Program-made: the position numbers and the translations under genes
Shown here: piece after piece, positions 34,176 through 42,828 of the stretch
Numbering within the stretch: the stretch's first letter is position 1
How the letters are laid out: each line of letters begins with the position of its first letter
From: Natronococcus sp. A-GB1
Lineage (GTDB): Archaea > Halobacteriota > Halobacteria > Halobacteriales > Natrialbaceae
Direction: 5' to 3'
Length of the DNA stretch: 64,000 nt
Assembly (NCBI RefSeq): GCF_029688845.1
Contig: NZ_JARUKW010000008.1
Span: 1-64,000 of the forward strand
Notes under the pieces: generated by a model
Databases searched by the model: none
What the model was told of the DNA's origin: nothing
What the model saw: the letters and a program-made list of their open reading frames with translations, nothing else

Positions 34176-35522
34176 ATGACCGACGGCGACGATCGTCACT
34201 CCCTCTCGGAATCCATCAAGGGGCGACTGCAGGATGGCGTCCAGCAGTCGGTGTTCAGGGAGCGGGGACTGCTCGACCCCGACGCCGTCATCGACGAGGA
34301 CCGGATCGTCGGCCGGGATCAACAGCTCGAGGACATCATCACCTACCTTCGGCCCGCGCTCCAGGGGAACCGGCCGCCCAACATGTTGCTGTACGGTCCT
34401 TCGGGAACCGGAAAGTCGCTGATCATCAACGCCGTCTGCGAGCAGGTCGTCGAACTCGCGGAGGCTCAGGGCGATCGCTTCGGCGTCATCCAGATCAACT
34501 GTCAGACGATCAAGTCCCACGATCGGGCGGTGTACCGTCTCGTCGAGAACACCGCGACGACGGCCGGCGTCGAGGTCGGCGTCCCCGAGAGCGGTGTCTC
34601 GACGGACAGAAAGCTGAACCGGCTGTACGGACTGTTGAGCGAGGAGTTCGACTCCGTCATCATCATCCTCGATGAGGTCGACCTCCTGGTCGGTCGCCAG
34701 CGCGATCCCAACGACGAACCCGCCTACTCGAAACTGCTCTACCAGCTCTCGCGGGCCTCACAGCTCGGTCGGATCGACGGCCACGTCTCGGTCGCCGCGC
34801 TCACGAACGACCCTCGCTTCATGGAGGACCTCGACGGCCGCGCCGAGAGTTCGTTCAACCCACAGGACGTGGTCTTCTCGGATTACGACGCGAACCAGCT
34901 CCAGGCGATCCTCGATCGCCGACGCGACGCCTACCAGGACGGCGTCCTCGAGGCCGGGATCATTCCGTTAAGCGCGGCCTTCGCGGCGCAGGATCACGGC
35001 GACGCGAGGAAGGCGATCGATCTCTTTCGGAAGGCCGGCGAGATCGCGAACCGCCAGGGTGAGGAGACGGTCCGCGAGGACCACGTGCGCGACGCCCAGC
35101 GGGAGGCCGAACGCGACCGCACTCTGACCCAGATGCAGGGACTCTCGACACAAAAGAAGCTCTCCCTGTACGCTACCGCGATCGTGCCCGTCCACGCCGA
35201 GCGGAACCTGAACGCGATTCCGAGCACCGTCGCCTACCGGGTCTACCAGTATCTGACTGAGCGACTCGACGCCGACAAGAAGTCCCGTGACTCCTACCTT
35301 CGGTACATGACCGAGGCCGAGACGTACAACTTCATCACCTCGGAGAAACGCGGCCGCGGCTACGGTAGCGGCGTCCACAAGGAGTACACCTTCGTCGACG
35401 ATCCGGCCGTCGTCGCCGAGACGCTGCAGGCCGACTTTCGACTCGAGGAGATCGAGGAAGAGGACGAGCTGATTCAGTCCGTCGTCAACGCACAGATCGA
35501 CGAGTTCTTCGACGAAACCTGA
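34176..35522 (+). CDS. orc1: Orc1/Cdc6 family replication initiator
   Basis: 448 residues. AAA+ ATPase: Walker A GPSGTGKSLIINAVCEQV (~74), Walker B IIILDEVDLLVGRQRD (~165), sensor 1 AALTNDPRF, sensor 2 region with DHGDARKAIDLFRKAG, and a C-terminal Cdc6 winged helix (~330-430, KLSLYATAIVPVHAERNLNA ... RGRGYGSGVHKEYTF). The protein binds ORB elements through the winged helix and the AAA+ ISM and loads MCM. ORB-like boxes flank it on both sides, so it probably acts on its own origin. Start ATG 34176 follows an AT-rich strip (TATTTATGAAG). Confidence 0.96.
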   Translation: MTDGDDRHSLSESIKGRLQDGVQQSVFRERGLLDPDAVIDEDRIVGRDQQLEDIITYLRPALQGNRPPNMLLYGPSGTGKSLIINAVCEQVVELAEAQGDRFGVIQINCQTIKSHDRAVYRLVENTATTAGVEVGVPESGVSTDRKLNRLYGLLSEEFDSVIIILDEVDLLVGRQRDPNDEPAYSKLLYQLSRASQLGRIDGHVSVAALTNDPRFMEDLDGRAESSFNPQDVVFSDYDANQLQAILDRRRDAYQDGVLEAGIIPLSAAFAAQDHGDARKAIDLFRKAGEIANRQGEETVREDHVRDAQREAERDRTLTQMQGLSTQKKLSLYATAIVPVHAERNLNAIPSTVAYRVYQYLTERLDADKKSRDSYLRYMTEAETYNFITSEKRGRGYGSGVHKEYTFVDDPAVVAETLQADFRLEEIEEEDELIQSVVNAQIDEFFDET

Positions 35523-35593
35523 GTCCGACCCGATTTAGCTCGAGCTCGAGCCGCCAGCTCACGACACCGAAGCAGCTTCCGACACCGAAGCAC

Positions 35594-35615
35594 ATTTCAT
35601 CTCGCACACGGGGGG
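35594..35615 (+). repeat. ORB-like box 4
   Basis: ATTTCATCTCGCACACGGGG plus GG, 72 nt after the orc1 stop; preceded by a direct repeat of CGACACCGAAGCA (in 35561-35593). Confidence 0.75.
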
Positions 35616-35665
35616 AGGGCGGGCCGAAGCGCCGATAGCGGCATGATCTGGCCCGCCGCCCCGAA

Positions 35666-35685
35666 AATTCATCTCGCACACGGGG
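35666..35685 (+). repeat. ORB-like box 5
   Basis: AATTCATCTCGCACACGGGG followed by TGT; same 20-mer as box 3. Confidence 0.75.
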
Positions 35686-35747
35686 TGTCGGGAGATTCGT
35701 GCATTGCTCGACTTTTTTGGCCGATCGAGCCGGCGCTCGACCCCGAA

Positions 35748-35770
35748 AATTCATCTCGCACACGGGGGGT
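35748..35770 (+). repeat. ORB-like box 6
   Basis: The 20-mer of boxes 3 and 5, with GG and T following, preceded by CCGAAA as is box 5. Confidence 0.75.
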
Positions 35771-35793
35771 GTCCGGAGTCAGTCGTGGTACCG

Positions 35794-35812
35794 TTTCACT
35801 TCGCACACGGGG
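35794..35812 (+). repeat. ORB-like box 7
   Basis: TTTCACTTCGCACACGGGG, a closer match to box 2 in its middle part; last of the downstream series. The 35523-35942 gap otherwise has no gene. Confidence 0.7.
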
Positions 35813-35942
35813 AGTCTCGGCTCGAGTGGGCCGATCGATCAGTCTTCGGTCCTCGACCACGCGAAGCCAAACCCGGAATCAGCAACCGCCGCCTCGAACT
35901 AAAACGGTTTCAACGGGACCGGCCTTGCCACGCACACGCCGA

Positions 35943-37145
35943 ATGAGTCGCCTGGATTCGATTCGACGCGAACTGGTCGGGCTGTGGGCCGGCGGCACCG
36001 GAAAGACGCTGCTGGCCATCGCGCTCGGTTGGGGGTTGCTGAACGGCACCCGCATGATCTATCCCGTCTTGCTGCCCTACTTCAGCGCCGAGTTCGATCT
36101 CACGCTCTCGACGGCCGGCCTGCTCGTCACGCTGATCTGGCTGGGCTACGCGATCGGGCAGGTTCCCGGCGGGATGCTCGCAGATCGACACGGTGAACGG
36201 TCCGTGCTGACCGCGAGCGTCTCGATGGTCGTCGTCGGGGTAACGGTCGTCCTCCTCTCGCCGACCGCCGCGACCCTGTTCGGGGCGACGGCGCTGGTCG
36301 GGCTGGGGCTCTCGCAGTACCCGATCGCGCGGATCACCGCGCTGTCGGATCTCTACCCAGATCGGATCGGGCGGGCGCTCGGCGTCACGATGGCAGCCGG
36401 CGATATCGGCCAGACCGTGCTGCCGCCGATCGCGAGCGTGCTGGCGGTCGCAGTCGCCTGGCGGCTCGGCCTGGGCTTCGTCCTGCCGCTGCTCTGTATC
36501 ACCGCGGTCGTTATCTGGCTGACGCTGCCGGCGCCCGATCCCGACCTCGAGGACGGCAACGACGGCTCGAGCGAGAGCCTGCGGTACGTGATCGGCGAAC
36601 TCCGCAGCCCCGTCCTCGCAATTATCGGCGTGATCCTCTTTCTCTTTATTTTCGTCTGGCAGACGTTCTCAGCCTTTTATCCGACCTACCTCGTCGAGCA
36701 GAAGGGGCTGTCCTCGACGATGGCTGGAGGGCTGTTCGGTCTCTTCTTCGCGGTCGGCGTCGTCGTCAAGCCGGTTGCCGGGGTGGCCTACGATCGCATC
36801 GGGCTTCGGGGTTCGCTCCCGCTCGTTCTGCTGGGGTCGATCGTCGGTCTCGCGCTGTTACCGTTCGTCGACGGGCTCGTCGGACTCGTCTTCGTCACCG
36901 TCCTCTCGAGTACGATGCTCGGCTCCGGCGCGATCACGCAGTCGTACCTCGCCGAGATCATCCCACCGGAGATCCAGGGGACGGGACTGGGTGTGGTTCG
37001 CTCGAGCGCTTCGGTGCTCGGCGCCTCGGGACCGCTCGTGTTCGGCGTCGTCGCCGAGCGGGGCTACTTCGACGCCGGCTACCTCCTGCTGGCGCTGATC
37101 ATCGCGCTCGGAACGCTGTTGACGCTGCGGATGCCACGGGAGTAG
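35943..37145 (+). CDS. Major facilitator superfamily transporter
   Basis: 400 residues, about twelve hydrophobic segments. TLLAIALGWGLLNGTRMIYP opens helix 1; the A-motif between helices 2 and 3 is GQVPGGMLADRHGERSV, and a second copy between 8 and 9 is VAGVAYDRIGLRG. A soluble loop DPDLEDGNDGSSESLRY separates the halves. The NarK/sugar-phosphate-like MFS groups are close in general pattern, but substrate is unknown. Begins after the last ORB box and is not obviously coupled to orc1. Confidence 0.9.
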   Translation: MSRLDSIRRELVGLWAGGTGKTLLAIALGWGLLNGTRMIYPVLLPYFSAEFDLTLSTAGLLVTLIWLGYAIGQVPGGMLADRHGERSVLTASVSMVVVGVTVVLLSPTAATLFGATALVGLGLSQYPIARITALSDLYPDRIGRALGVTMAAGDIGQTVLPPIASVLAVAVAWRLGLGFVLPLLCITAVVIWLTLPAPDPDLEDGNDGSSESLRYVIGELRSPVLAIIGVILFLFIFVWQTFSAFYPTYLVEQKGLSSTMAGGLFGLFFAVGVVVKPVAGVAYDRIGLRGSLPLVLLGSIVGLALLPFVDGLVGLVFVTVLSSTMLGSGAITQSYLAEIIPPEIQGTGLGVVRSSASVLGASGPLVFGVVAERGYFDAGYLLLALIIALGTLLTLRMPRE

Positions 37146-37146
37146 T

Positions 37147-37449
37147 TTCCTTACCCGCGCTCGCTTCGCAGAAAATCACGGTTCGACCTTCGAATCGCTT
37201 TCGTTCACGCTGAGTTCGACCGTCGGCGCGGCGCTGGGTGCCGTCGGCGCGTGGTATGCGCTCGAGCGTCGTTCGACTCGGTTCGAGGGAAGCCACGCGG
37301 CGTTCGGTCTCGCGGCGCTCGCGGTGGTCGCCGTTCGGCTGCTGTCGACGACGCGGGGGTTCCACTGGAGCCTCGAGCTCGGCGGGTACGCGCTCGCGGT
37401 CGCCGTCGCGGTGGCGTCAACACTCGACGCCCCCAGCACTCCGGAATGA
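37147..37449 (+). pseudogene. Coding-like membrane fragment without a start codon
   Basis: One frame from about 37183 reads STFESLSFTLSSTVGAALGA, VGAWYALERRSTRFEG and later GYALAVAVAVAS before a TGA at 37447-37449. Third positions are mostly G/C and two membrane segments are visible, so it looks truly coding. No ATG, GTG or TTG exists in this frame between the upstream stop inside the MFS gene and residue ~48. It may be a truncated gene or one whose 5' end was lost by a frameshift. Confidence 0.5.
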
Positions 37450-37518
37450 GCGAACGCTCGAGCGGGACGAGTACGAACGAACGGGACGGTGATCTTCCTG
37501 AAGCCGAGGCCGAGGCGC

Positions 37519-38844
37519 TCAGTAAACGTAGTCGTCGGCCATCTGGCCGGGCGTGATCACGTCGACTTCGCCCGAGTACTCCTCGAGGGCGGCCAGCGTC
37601 GATTCGAGGCCCTCGATCGCTTCGCTCTCCTCGAGCTGGTAGAAGCCGATCGAGGTGATCCCGCCCATCTCCGCGGTCCACTCGACGAGGCTCTCGCCCT
37701 CGTCGCCGCTCGGGCTCGAGACCACCGAACAGAGGTGAGGGTTGCCGGCGTACCCCTGGGACTGGGTCTGGCCCGCAAAGGCTAGATCGTAGTTTTCCTG
37801 GACGAGTTCGTACGTCTCCTCGTTGTACTGTGAGCCGGGGAACGCGAAGAACCGGCCGTCGTCGTCGTAACCTTCGTCCTCGAGCCACTCCGCGGGTTCG
37901 ACGATAACATCTTCGGCTCCGACCTCGTCGATCGAACCCGCTTGCGCTCCGTTCGCGGTCTGGCAACCGATCGTCCACCCGTTCGCCGCGAGCTCCTCGA
38001 CCTGGCTCTCGGTGAGTCGGTCGCCCTCGACGGCGGGGTCGGCCCGGAGTCGGTCGGTCGGTACGAACGCCGTCGCTGGGAAGTCGTACTGGGCGACCCG
38101 TGGCAGGGCCTCCTCGTAGTGGGTCTCGTAACCGCCGTGGAACTGGAGCATCACCGTCGGCGTCTCGGGGGTAGGGACGAAGTGGAAGTCGTCGACCCAC
38201 ATCTCCTCGCCGTCGACGTCCTCGTCTTCGTCCTCGTCGTCCGCAGGCTCGCCGAACCAGCGAATGATCTGCAGGACGATGATCTCCTCCAGATCGGGGT
38301 CACCGCGAACGCGGGTGAGGCCGAAGTTGTGCCGAGCCAGCGGCATATCTCCCATCACCTGCTGGCTGTACTCGACGTAGTCGCCGTCCTCGTCCTGGAG
38401 CTGGATCAACACCATTCCGCTGTCGGAGGCGGTCATGGCGAGCCCTGGGGTCACGCCCCGGATGTCGATCGGCTCGTCGGTCTCGCGGCGCGCCCTGATC
38501 TGGCCATCCTCGGAATCGGGCAGGAGCCGTGCCGACTGCGATCCCTCGTAGTACTGCTCCGTGTCGGCCTCGATCGAGCCGATGTCCTGGAACGCGCTCC
38601 AGGGGTCGAGATCCTCGAAGTCGTCGTAGGTGCCGACGAGGTCGTCGTAGTCGTCGTCCTCGTCCGTCTCTTCCTCCTCGGTTTCCTCGTCGTCCGTCTC
38701 CGGCTCGTCATGGTCGTCGTCGCCGTTGGCCGCGCCGTCGTCGTGGTCCTCGTCGTCGGTCTCGCCGGGCCCGCCCATTTCGGAACAGCCGGCCAGCGCC
38801 ACGACTGCTCCCGTCGCGGTCACGAGATAGGTTCGTCGGTCCAT
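37519..38844 (-). CDS. Lipoprotein with a degenerate polysaccharide-deacetylase domain
   Basis: 441 residues. Lipobox at VTATGAVVALAGC; then a ~55-residue Asp/Glu/His-rich stretch; a beta domain (~65-230, FEDLDPWSAFQDIGS ... EMWVDDFHFVP); and a C-terminal NodB-like barrel (~235-441: PTVMLQFHGGYETHYEEALP, LTESQVEELAANGWTIGCQT, FFAFPGSQYNEETYELVQEN). The usual metal-binding Asp-Asp motif (F-D-D-G) is replaced by FHGG, and the H-x3-H motif is not evident, so catalysis may be lost. It is probably a surface-anchored binding protein. The N-terminal signal lacks a strong twin-arginine run apart from MDRRTYLV. Confidence 0.8.
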   Translation of the reverse strand: MDRRTYLVTATGAVVALAGCSEMGGPGETDDEDHDDGAANGDDDHDEPETDDEETEEEETDEDDDYDDLVGTYDDFEDLDPWSAFQDIGSIEADTEQYYEGSQSARLLPDSEDGQIRARRETDEPIDIRGVTPGLAMTASDSGMVLIQLQDEDGDYVEYSQQVMGDMPLARHNFGLTRVRGDPDLEEIIVLQIIRWFGEPADDEDEDEDVDGEEMWVDDFHFVPTPETPTVMLQFHGGYETHYEEALPRVAQYDFPATAFVPTDRLRADPAVEGDRLTESQVEELAANGWTIGCQTANGAQAGSIDEVGAEDVIVEPAEWLEDEGYDDDGRFFAFPGSQYNEETYELVQENYDLAFAGQTQSQGYAGNPHLCSVVSSPSGDEGESLVEWTAEMGGITSIGFYQLEESEAIEGLESTLAALEEYSGEVDVITPGQMADDYVY

Positions 38845-39183
38845 TGGTCCACCCGAGACCAGCCCCGAACCACGGTTTGTTATGGACCGACCTCCCAGCT
38901 ATCCGACTGGTGTTACTGTGACGATAGTAACGGTAACCGGACCGTTCGACAGATTCGCTTCGACCGTTCGGCCGAGGATCCGGGCTCGAGGCGGACGATC
39001 CGGGGACGGCGGACGTCCGGAACACCCTCCTGAATGAGGGCATCGGTGTCGACCCGCGGTAGCCGCCGTCTGTCCGGTTTTGCCGACTCGGTTTCCGGAT
39101 CGAAACGTCGACAGGTGCCACCTACCCTCGGTAGCCGAGGGCTGCGAACGGTCTCGATCGCTGACTCTACCACCTACTCGAAC

Positions 39184-39194
39184 AAACTATATCC
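39184..39194 (+). promoter_or_regulatory. TATA-like box upstream of the acetyltransferase
   Basis: AAACTATATCC lies ~30-39 nt before the ATG at 39223, the distance expected for a leaderless or very short-leader haloarchaeal transcript. The rest of 38845-39222 shows no gene. Confidence 0.45.
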
Positions 39195-39222
39195 CGAACC
39201 GCGTCGGGTGGTGTCTACGCGC

Positions 39223-39927
39223 ATGAGTCTCGATACCATTGTCGAACGATCGGTCTCCGCTCTCGGCTACCCGCCGGTAACCCACGGGCTTCTCAATCGG
39301 TACTTCGACGCCACCGAGCTCGAGATCGCCCCCTCGGCCCGAATCTCGATCGGCTGTCTGCTCCGCAACCGGGTGGATATCGGGCCGCATGCCCGGCTGA
39401 GTCGGGGCTGTATTCTCGACGGCGACGTCAGCATCGGGCGTCGGACGAATCTCGAGCCCGACTGCGATCTCGTCGGCGAGGTCGAAATCGGCAACTTCTG
39501 TGCGATCGCCCGCGAGAGCACCTTCCAGCAGACCAACCACCGGATCGACCAGCCGTCGATGCAGATCCGCCTCTACGAGGAAGTTCTCGACAGCGAGCTC
39601 CCGCCGACCGCCGACGGCCCCATCTCGGTCGGCAGCGACGTCTGGATCGGGACGGGAGCGACGGTCCTCTCGGGGGTGACGATCGGGGACGGCGCCGTCG
39701 TCGGCGCGGGGGCGGTCGTCACGAGAGACGTCGAGCCGTACTCGATCGTCGGGGGCGTGCCGGCCGACCGGATCGGCTGGCGGTTTCCACCGGAGATCAG
39801 ATCCTGGCTGCTCGAGCTCGAGTGGTGGGAGTGGAGCGACCGACGCATCCGCGAGAACCGGGCGTTCTTCGAGCGCAGACTCGACGATACCGGTGACGTC
39901 CCGCTCGCGCGGGCGGCACCCGACTAA
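39223..39927 (+). CDS. Left-handed beta-helix acyltransferase (CatB/Maa-like)
   Basis: 234 residues. Hexapeptide repeats (IAPSARISIGCLLRNRVDIG, PHARLSRGCILDGDVSIGRR, later VGSDVWIGTGATVLSGVTIG and DGAVVGAGAVVTRDVEPYSI) form a left-handed beta helix; the loop with TFQQTNHRI carries the likely catalytic His, and GVPADRIGWRFP is the usual C-terminal xenobiotic/maltose O-acetyltransferase sequence. It transfers an acyl group from acetyl-CoA to a sugar or small molecule. C-terminus extended by an acidic helical tail. No glycan cluster adjoins, so acceptor unknown. Confidence 0.9.
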   Translation: MSLDTIVERSVSALGYPPVTHGLLNRYFDATELEIAPSARISIGCLLRNRVDIGPHARLSRGCILDGDVSIGRRTNLEPDCDLVGEVEIGNFCAIARESTFQQTNHRIDQPSMQIRLYEEVLDSELPPTADGPISVGSDVWIGTGATVLSGVTIGDGAVVGAGAVVTRDVEPYSIVGGVPADRIGWRFPPEIRSWLLELEWWEWSDRRIRENRAFFERRLDDTGDVPLARAAPD

Positions 39928-39965
39928 TGGCTTTCACCTCGCGGTCGTGATCGTCGCTCCGATCC

Positions 39966-40091
39966 TCAGCACTCGATCGACTCGAGCGGGCCGCACAGCT
40001 GAGCGGTCGCGAACTCGGCGACCGCGGGTGCGCCGGCCAGAAAGAGCAACAGGAGGGCGAGCGTGAGGAGGGCGATGAGCTTTCCGACCAT
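39966..40091 (-). CDS. Small membrane peptide
   Basis: 41 residues: MVGKLIALLTLALLLLFLAG, then APAVAEFATAQLCG and a PLESIEC end. It looks like a single-span membrane protein or a secreted peptide with a signal, with two Cys at the C-terminus. The frame continues upstream but the added part reads like non-coding sequence. Its own promoter cannot be pinpointed. Confidence 0.5.
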   Translation of the reverse strand: MVGKLIALLTLALLLLFLAGAPAVAEFATAQLCGPLESIEC

Positions 40092-40351
40092 CGCCGTGAT
40101 TGTCAACGTTTGACACGATAAGTGTATCGGGCGTCTGGGAGTTGTCGGCCCGCACGAACCGGGAGTTGGTGAAACAAGCGCGTGTGAGGGAACGACCCAT
40201 CGCCGTTCCGCGAGCCGAACGAACGTCGGTTCCGACAACCGGAAAGTAACGAGAGCCAAACAATGGGACCCGCCCGGCTGTCTCGGTATAAACGGGAGTC
40301 GATCGTCGCACGGATCGCTCGACGCGACGACGGCTCCCTCGACCGCCACCG

Positions 40352-41578
40352 ATGTCAGGACGGGATCTCGACTCCGGGACGGGTTCGCAGCGCTCGAGCC
40401 GATGGTGGGGACTGCTCGCGGTCGCGGTAACGCTCGTTCGGACGCAGCTGACGACGGCGCGTGGTCGAACGCTCGCGACGATCCTCGTCGTCGCGCTGAC
40501 GGTCGCGAACCTCGTGCTCGTCACCGGCGTCGCGCTCGCGCTGGCCGACGACGGGGAGGCCGACCACGACGCCGACGCCCGGATCGTGGCCGACGACGCC
40601 GATATTCACGGCTCGGTCACCGGCGTCGAACCACCACGGCTGGGCGAGAGTTCGGACCGGGCCGAACGGATCGCCGACCGCGACGGTGTCGACCACGTCT
40701 CGCCCGTGTTCCGGGAGCCGATCCGGGCCGATCACCCCGGAGCCGGCGGGTCGACCTATCTCCTGCTCGTCGGCGCCGTTCCCGGTACCGATCCGGCGAC
40801 GGTGGCGGAACTCCCGACGGAGGGCCTCGAGCCAGACCCTCCCGGCGCTGACGACGCCGAACTCGTCCTCTCGAGGGCCGCCGCCGCTGAACTCGGTGTC
40901 GAACCGGGCGACGAACTCGTGCTCGAGGGCGCCGAGTACCGCGAGTCGGCGACGGTCGGCGCCGTCGAGGACGGGCCGGACGACGAACCGCCCGTCGCGC
41001 TCGTCCACCTCGAGGTACTCCAGTCGCTGTCGGGTACCGAGGGGAGCGGGCTGGCCGACGAGGTGTTGATCTGGGGCGAGGGCGACGCGATCCAGGAGGG
41101 GGCCGCCGAGGCGTACCCCGAGGCCGCGCTCGAGAGCGATGGGGCCGCCGACGTTCGGGCGTTGTTCGGCGACGGCCTCGCGCTCGCGACGAGTGCCCTC
41201 GCCCTGGTCGTTGCGCTTGGCGTCTGTTCACTGCTGGTAGCGACCACCGCAGGGATGCGAGTCGAGGCCGATCGCCGGACGCTCGCGATGCTGGGTGCGG
41301 TCGGGTTCCCGACCGAAAGCCGGCTGGTGGTCGTCGCGACGACGACGATCGCGACCGCGACTGCCGGCGCCGTTCTTGGCGTGGGCCTCGGCGTCGTCGG
41401 TATCCAGGTGACGAACGCGCTCGCGACCGCGACGGTCGCTCCCGAGGCGGTCGCGGTCCTCCACCCGCTGTTGGTTCCGTACGCGTTGGCGGTCGCCGTC
41501 GTCTCGACGCTGGTCGCCCTGCCGTACCCGCTCGCGCTCGCGGCCCGAACCGACGCTCTCGCGGAGGTGGGACGGTGA
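40352..41578 (+). CDS. FtsX-like ABC transporter permease
   Basis: 408 residues. One N-terminal membrane segment (LATILVVALTVANLVLVTGV), a ~220-residue exported acidic domain (MacB_PCD-like), and three C-terminal segments (LALVVALGVCSLLVATTAGM; TIATATAGAVLGVGLGVVGI; YALAVAVVSTLVALPYPLAL). This is the four-helix FtsX/MacB layout, and the M-R-V-E-A-D-R-R-T-L-A-M-L coupling helix is visible. It overlaps the second permease by 4 nt. The ATPase is not adjacent. Confidence 0.85.
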   Translation: MSGRDLDSGTGSQRSSRWWGLLAVAVTLVRTQLTTARGRTLATILVVALTVANLVLVTGVALALADDGEADHDADARIVADDADIHGSVTGVEPPRLGESSDRAERIADRDGVDHVSPVFREPIRADHPGAGGSTYLLLVGAVPGTDPATVAELPTEGLEPDPPGADDAELVLSRAAAAELGVEPGDELVLEGAEYRESATVGAVEDGPDDEPPVALVHLEVLQSLSGTEGSGLADEVLIWGEGDAIQEGAAEAYPEAALESDGAADVRALFGDGLALATSALALVVALGVCSLLVATTAGMRVEADRRTLAMLGAVGFPTESRLVVVATTTIATATAGAVLGVGLGVVGIQVTNALATATVAPEAVAVLHPLLVPYALAVAVVSTLVALPYPLALAARTDALAEVGR

Positions 41579-42783
41579 GCCGTCGCTGGCTCGTCCGGCT
41601 CCGTGCCGTCGTCGGCCTCGGACTCGCCCAGCTTCGTCACTCCCCGGGCCGGACCGCGCTCGCGGTCGGCGGGGTCGTGCTCGCGGTACTCTCCGTAACG
41701 CTGCTCGCCAGCCTCGGAGTCGGCGTCGTCGAAACCGGCCAGGAGCAGTTCGACGACGCCGGCCGAGATATCTGGATCACCGGCGGCCCTGCGGCCGGCG
41801 GCGAGAACGAGGTTGTCGACGCCGCGACCGTCGCGGCCGACCTCCGCGAGCACGAGGGCGTCGGCGACGTCTCGACGGTCGCGATGCACGACGTCTACCT
41901 CGGCACCGACCCCGACGCCGTCGAGCCGATCGCCGCCGTCGGCGTCGAGGGCACCCACGGCCACTTCGAGTTCGAGGACGGCGACGGGTTCGACGGCGCG
42001 ATGACCGCCGACGCGGACGAGGAGGGCCGTTCGAGCGGGAGCGTCGTCGTGCTCGATCCCGTCACTGCCGATCGGTTCGACGTCGGGGTCGGTGACACCG
42101 TCTACGTCGGCGCCAGTCGCCAGGCCGTCGACGCCTACACCGTCGTCGGCGTCGGCTCGTACTACTCGCAGTTCCTGGGGACCGAGGCTGCGACGATCCC
42201 ACTGCCCGAACTGCAGTCGATGACCGGAACCGCCGGCTCGAGCCGGGCCTCGTTTGTCACGCTCAACCTCGAGGACGACGCCGACCGAGAGGCGTTCGCC
42301 GACGACGTTCGGGCCGAGTACCCGACCTACGACGTCCGCACCGCCGACGACCAGTTCGCCGCGATGGTGGGCGACCGACACCTCGTCGTCGCGAGCGGGA
42401 TCGCGCTCGTCGGGCTGGCGACCGTCGGCGGCGTCGTGCTGACGGCGAACCTGTTCGCCCTGGTCGCCTACCAGCAACGCGAGACGCTGGCGGCGCTTCG
42501 GGCGATCGGCCTCTCTCGGGGGCTGCTGGCCGGGACGATCGGCGTGCAGGGGGCGCTCATCGGCCTCCTCGGTGGATCGATCGGGGTCGCCGCGACGCCC
42601 GTGCTCGCCGCGGGGTTGAACCGGCTCTCGACGGATGTCATCGGGTTCGAACGCCTCGTCCGGACGCCTCTCGAGGTGTTCGTCCTCGGGTTCGCCGTTG
42701 CGCTCGTCGTCGGGATCCTCGTCGCGCTCGTCACGGGCTGGTACGCGAGTCGATCGGCGACGGTGGCAGCTCTCGAGTCCTGA
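41575..42783 (+). CDS. FtsX-like ABC transporter permease, second subunit
   Basis: 402 residues from GTG 41575 (SRRWLVRLRAVVGLG). Same layout as its partner: TM at ~23-45 (ALAVGGVVLAVLSVTLLASL), exported domain, and three C-terminal TMs (LVGLATVGGVVLTANLFALV; GTIGVQGALIGLLGGSIGVA; EVFVLGFAVALVVGILVALV) with coupling helix YQQRETLAALRAIGLSRGLL. The two genes would form a heterodimeric MacB-like permease driven by a LolD-like ATPase, of which one is encoded at 24112. Substrate unknown. Confidence 0.88.
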   Translation: MSRRWLVRLRAVVGLGLAQLRHSPGRTALAVGGVVLAVLSVTLLASLGVGVVETGQEQFDDAGRDIWITGGPAAGGENEVVDAATVAADLREHEGVGDVSTVAMHDVYLGTDPDAVEPIAAVGVEGTHGHFEFEDGDGFDGAMTADADEEGRSSGSVVVLDPVTADRFDVGVGDTVYVGASRQAVDAYTVVGVGSYYSQFLGTEAATIPLPELQSMTGTAGSSRASFVTLNLEDDADREAFADDVRAEYPTYDVRTADDQFAAMVGDRHLVVASGIALVGLATVGGVVLTANLFALVAYQQRETLAALRAIGLSRGLLAGTIGVQGALIGLLGGSIGVAATPVLAAGLNRLSTDVIGFERLVRTPLEVFVLGFAVALVVGILVALVTGWYASRSATVAALES

Positions 42784-42828
42784 GCCGAATCAGGTCCGTT
42801 ATAGGCGTCGCCCCCATCGCTCGAACCT

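Noticed and set aside
37251-37556. Short frame MSERSSGTSTNERDGD over the deacetylase end
   Set aside because: It overlaps the deacetylase gene on the other strand and has low-complexity composition; its ATG coincides with the previous stop by chance.
40756-42477. Long minus-strand frame across the two permeases
   Set aside because: Overlaps two well-supported FtsX-like genes and has Ser/Thr/Arg-rich composition typical of shadows.
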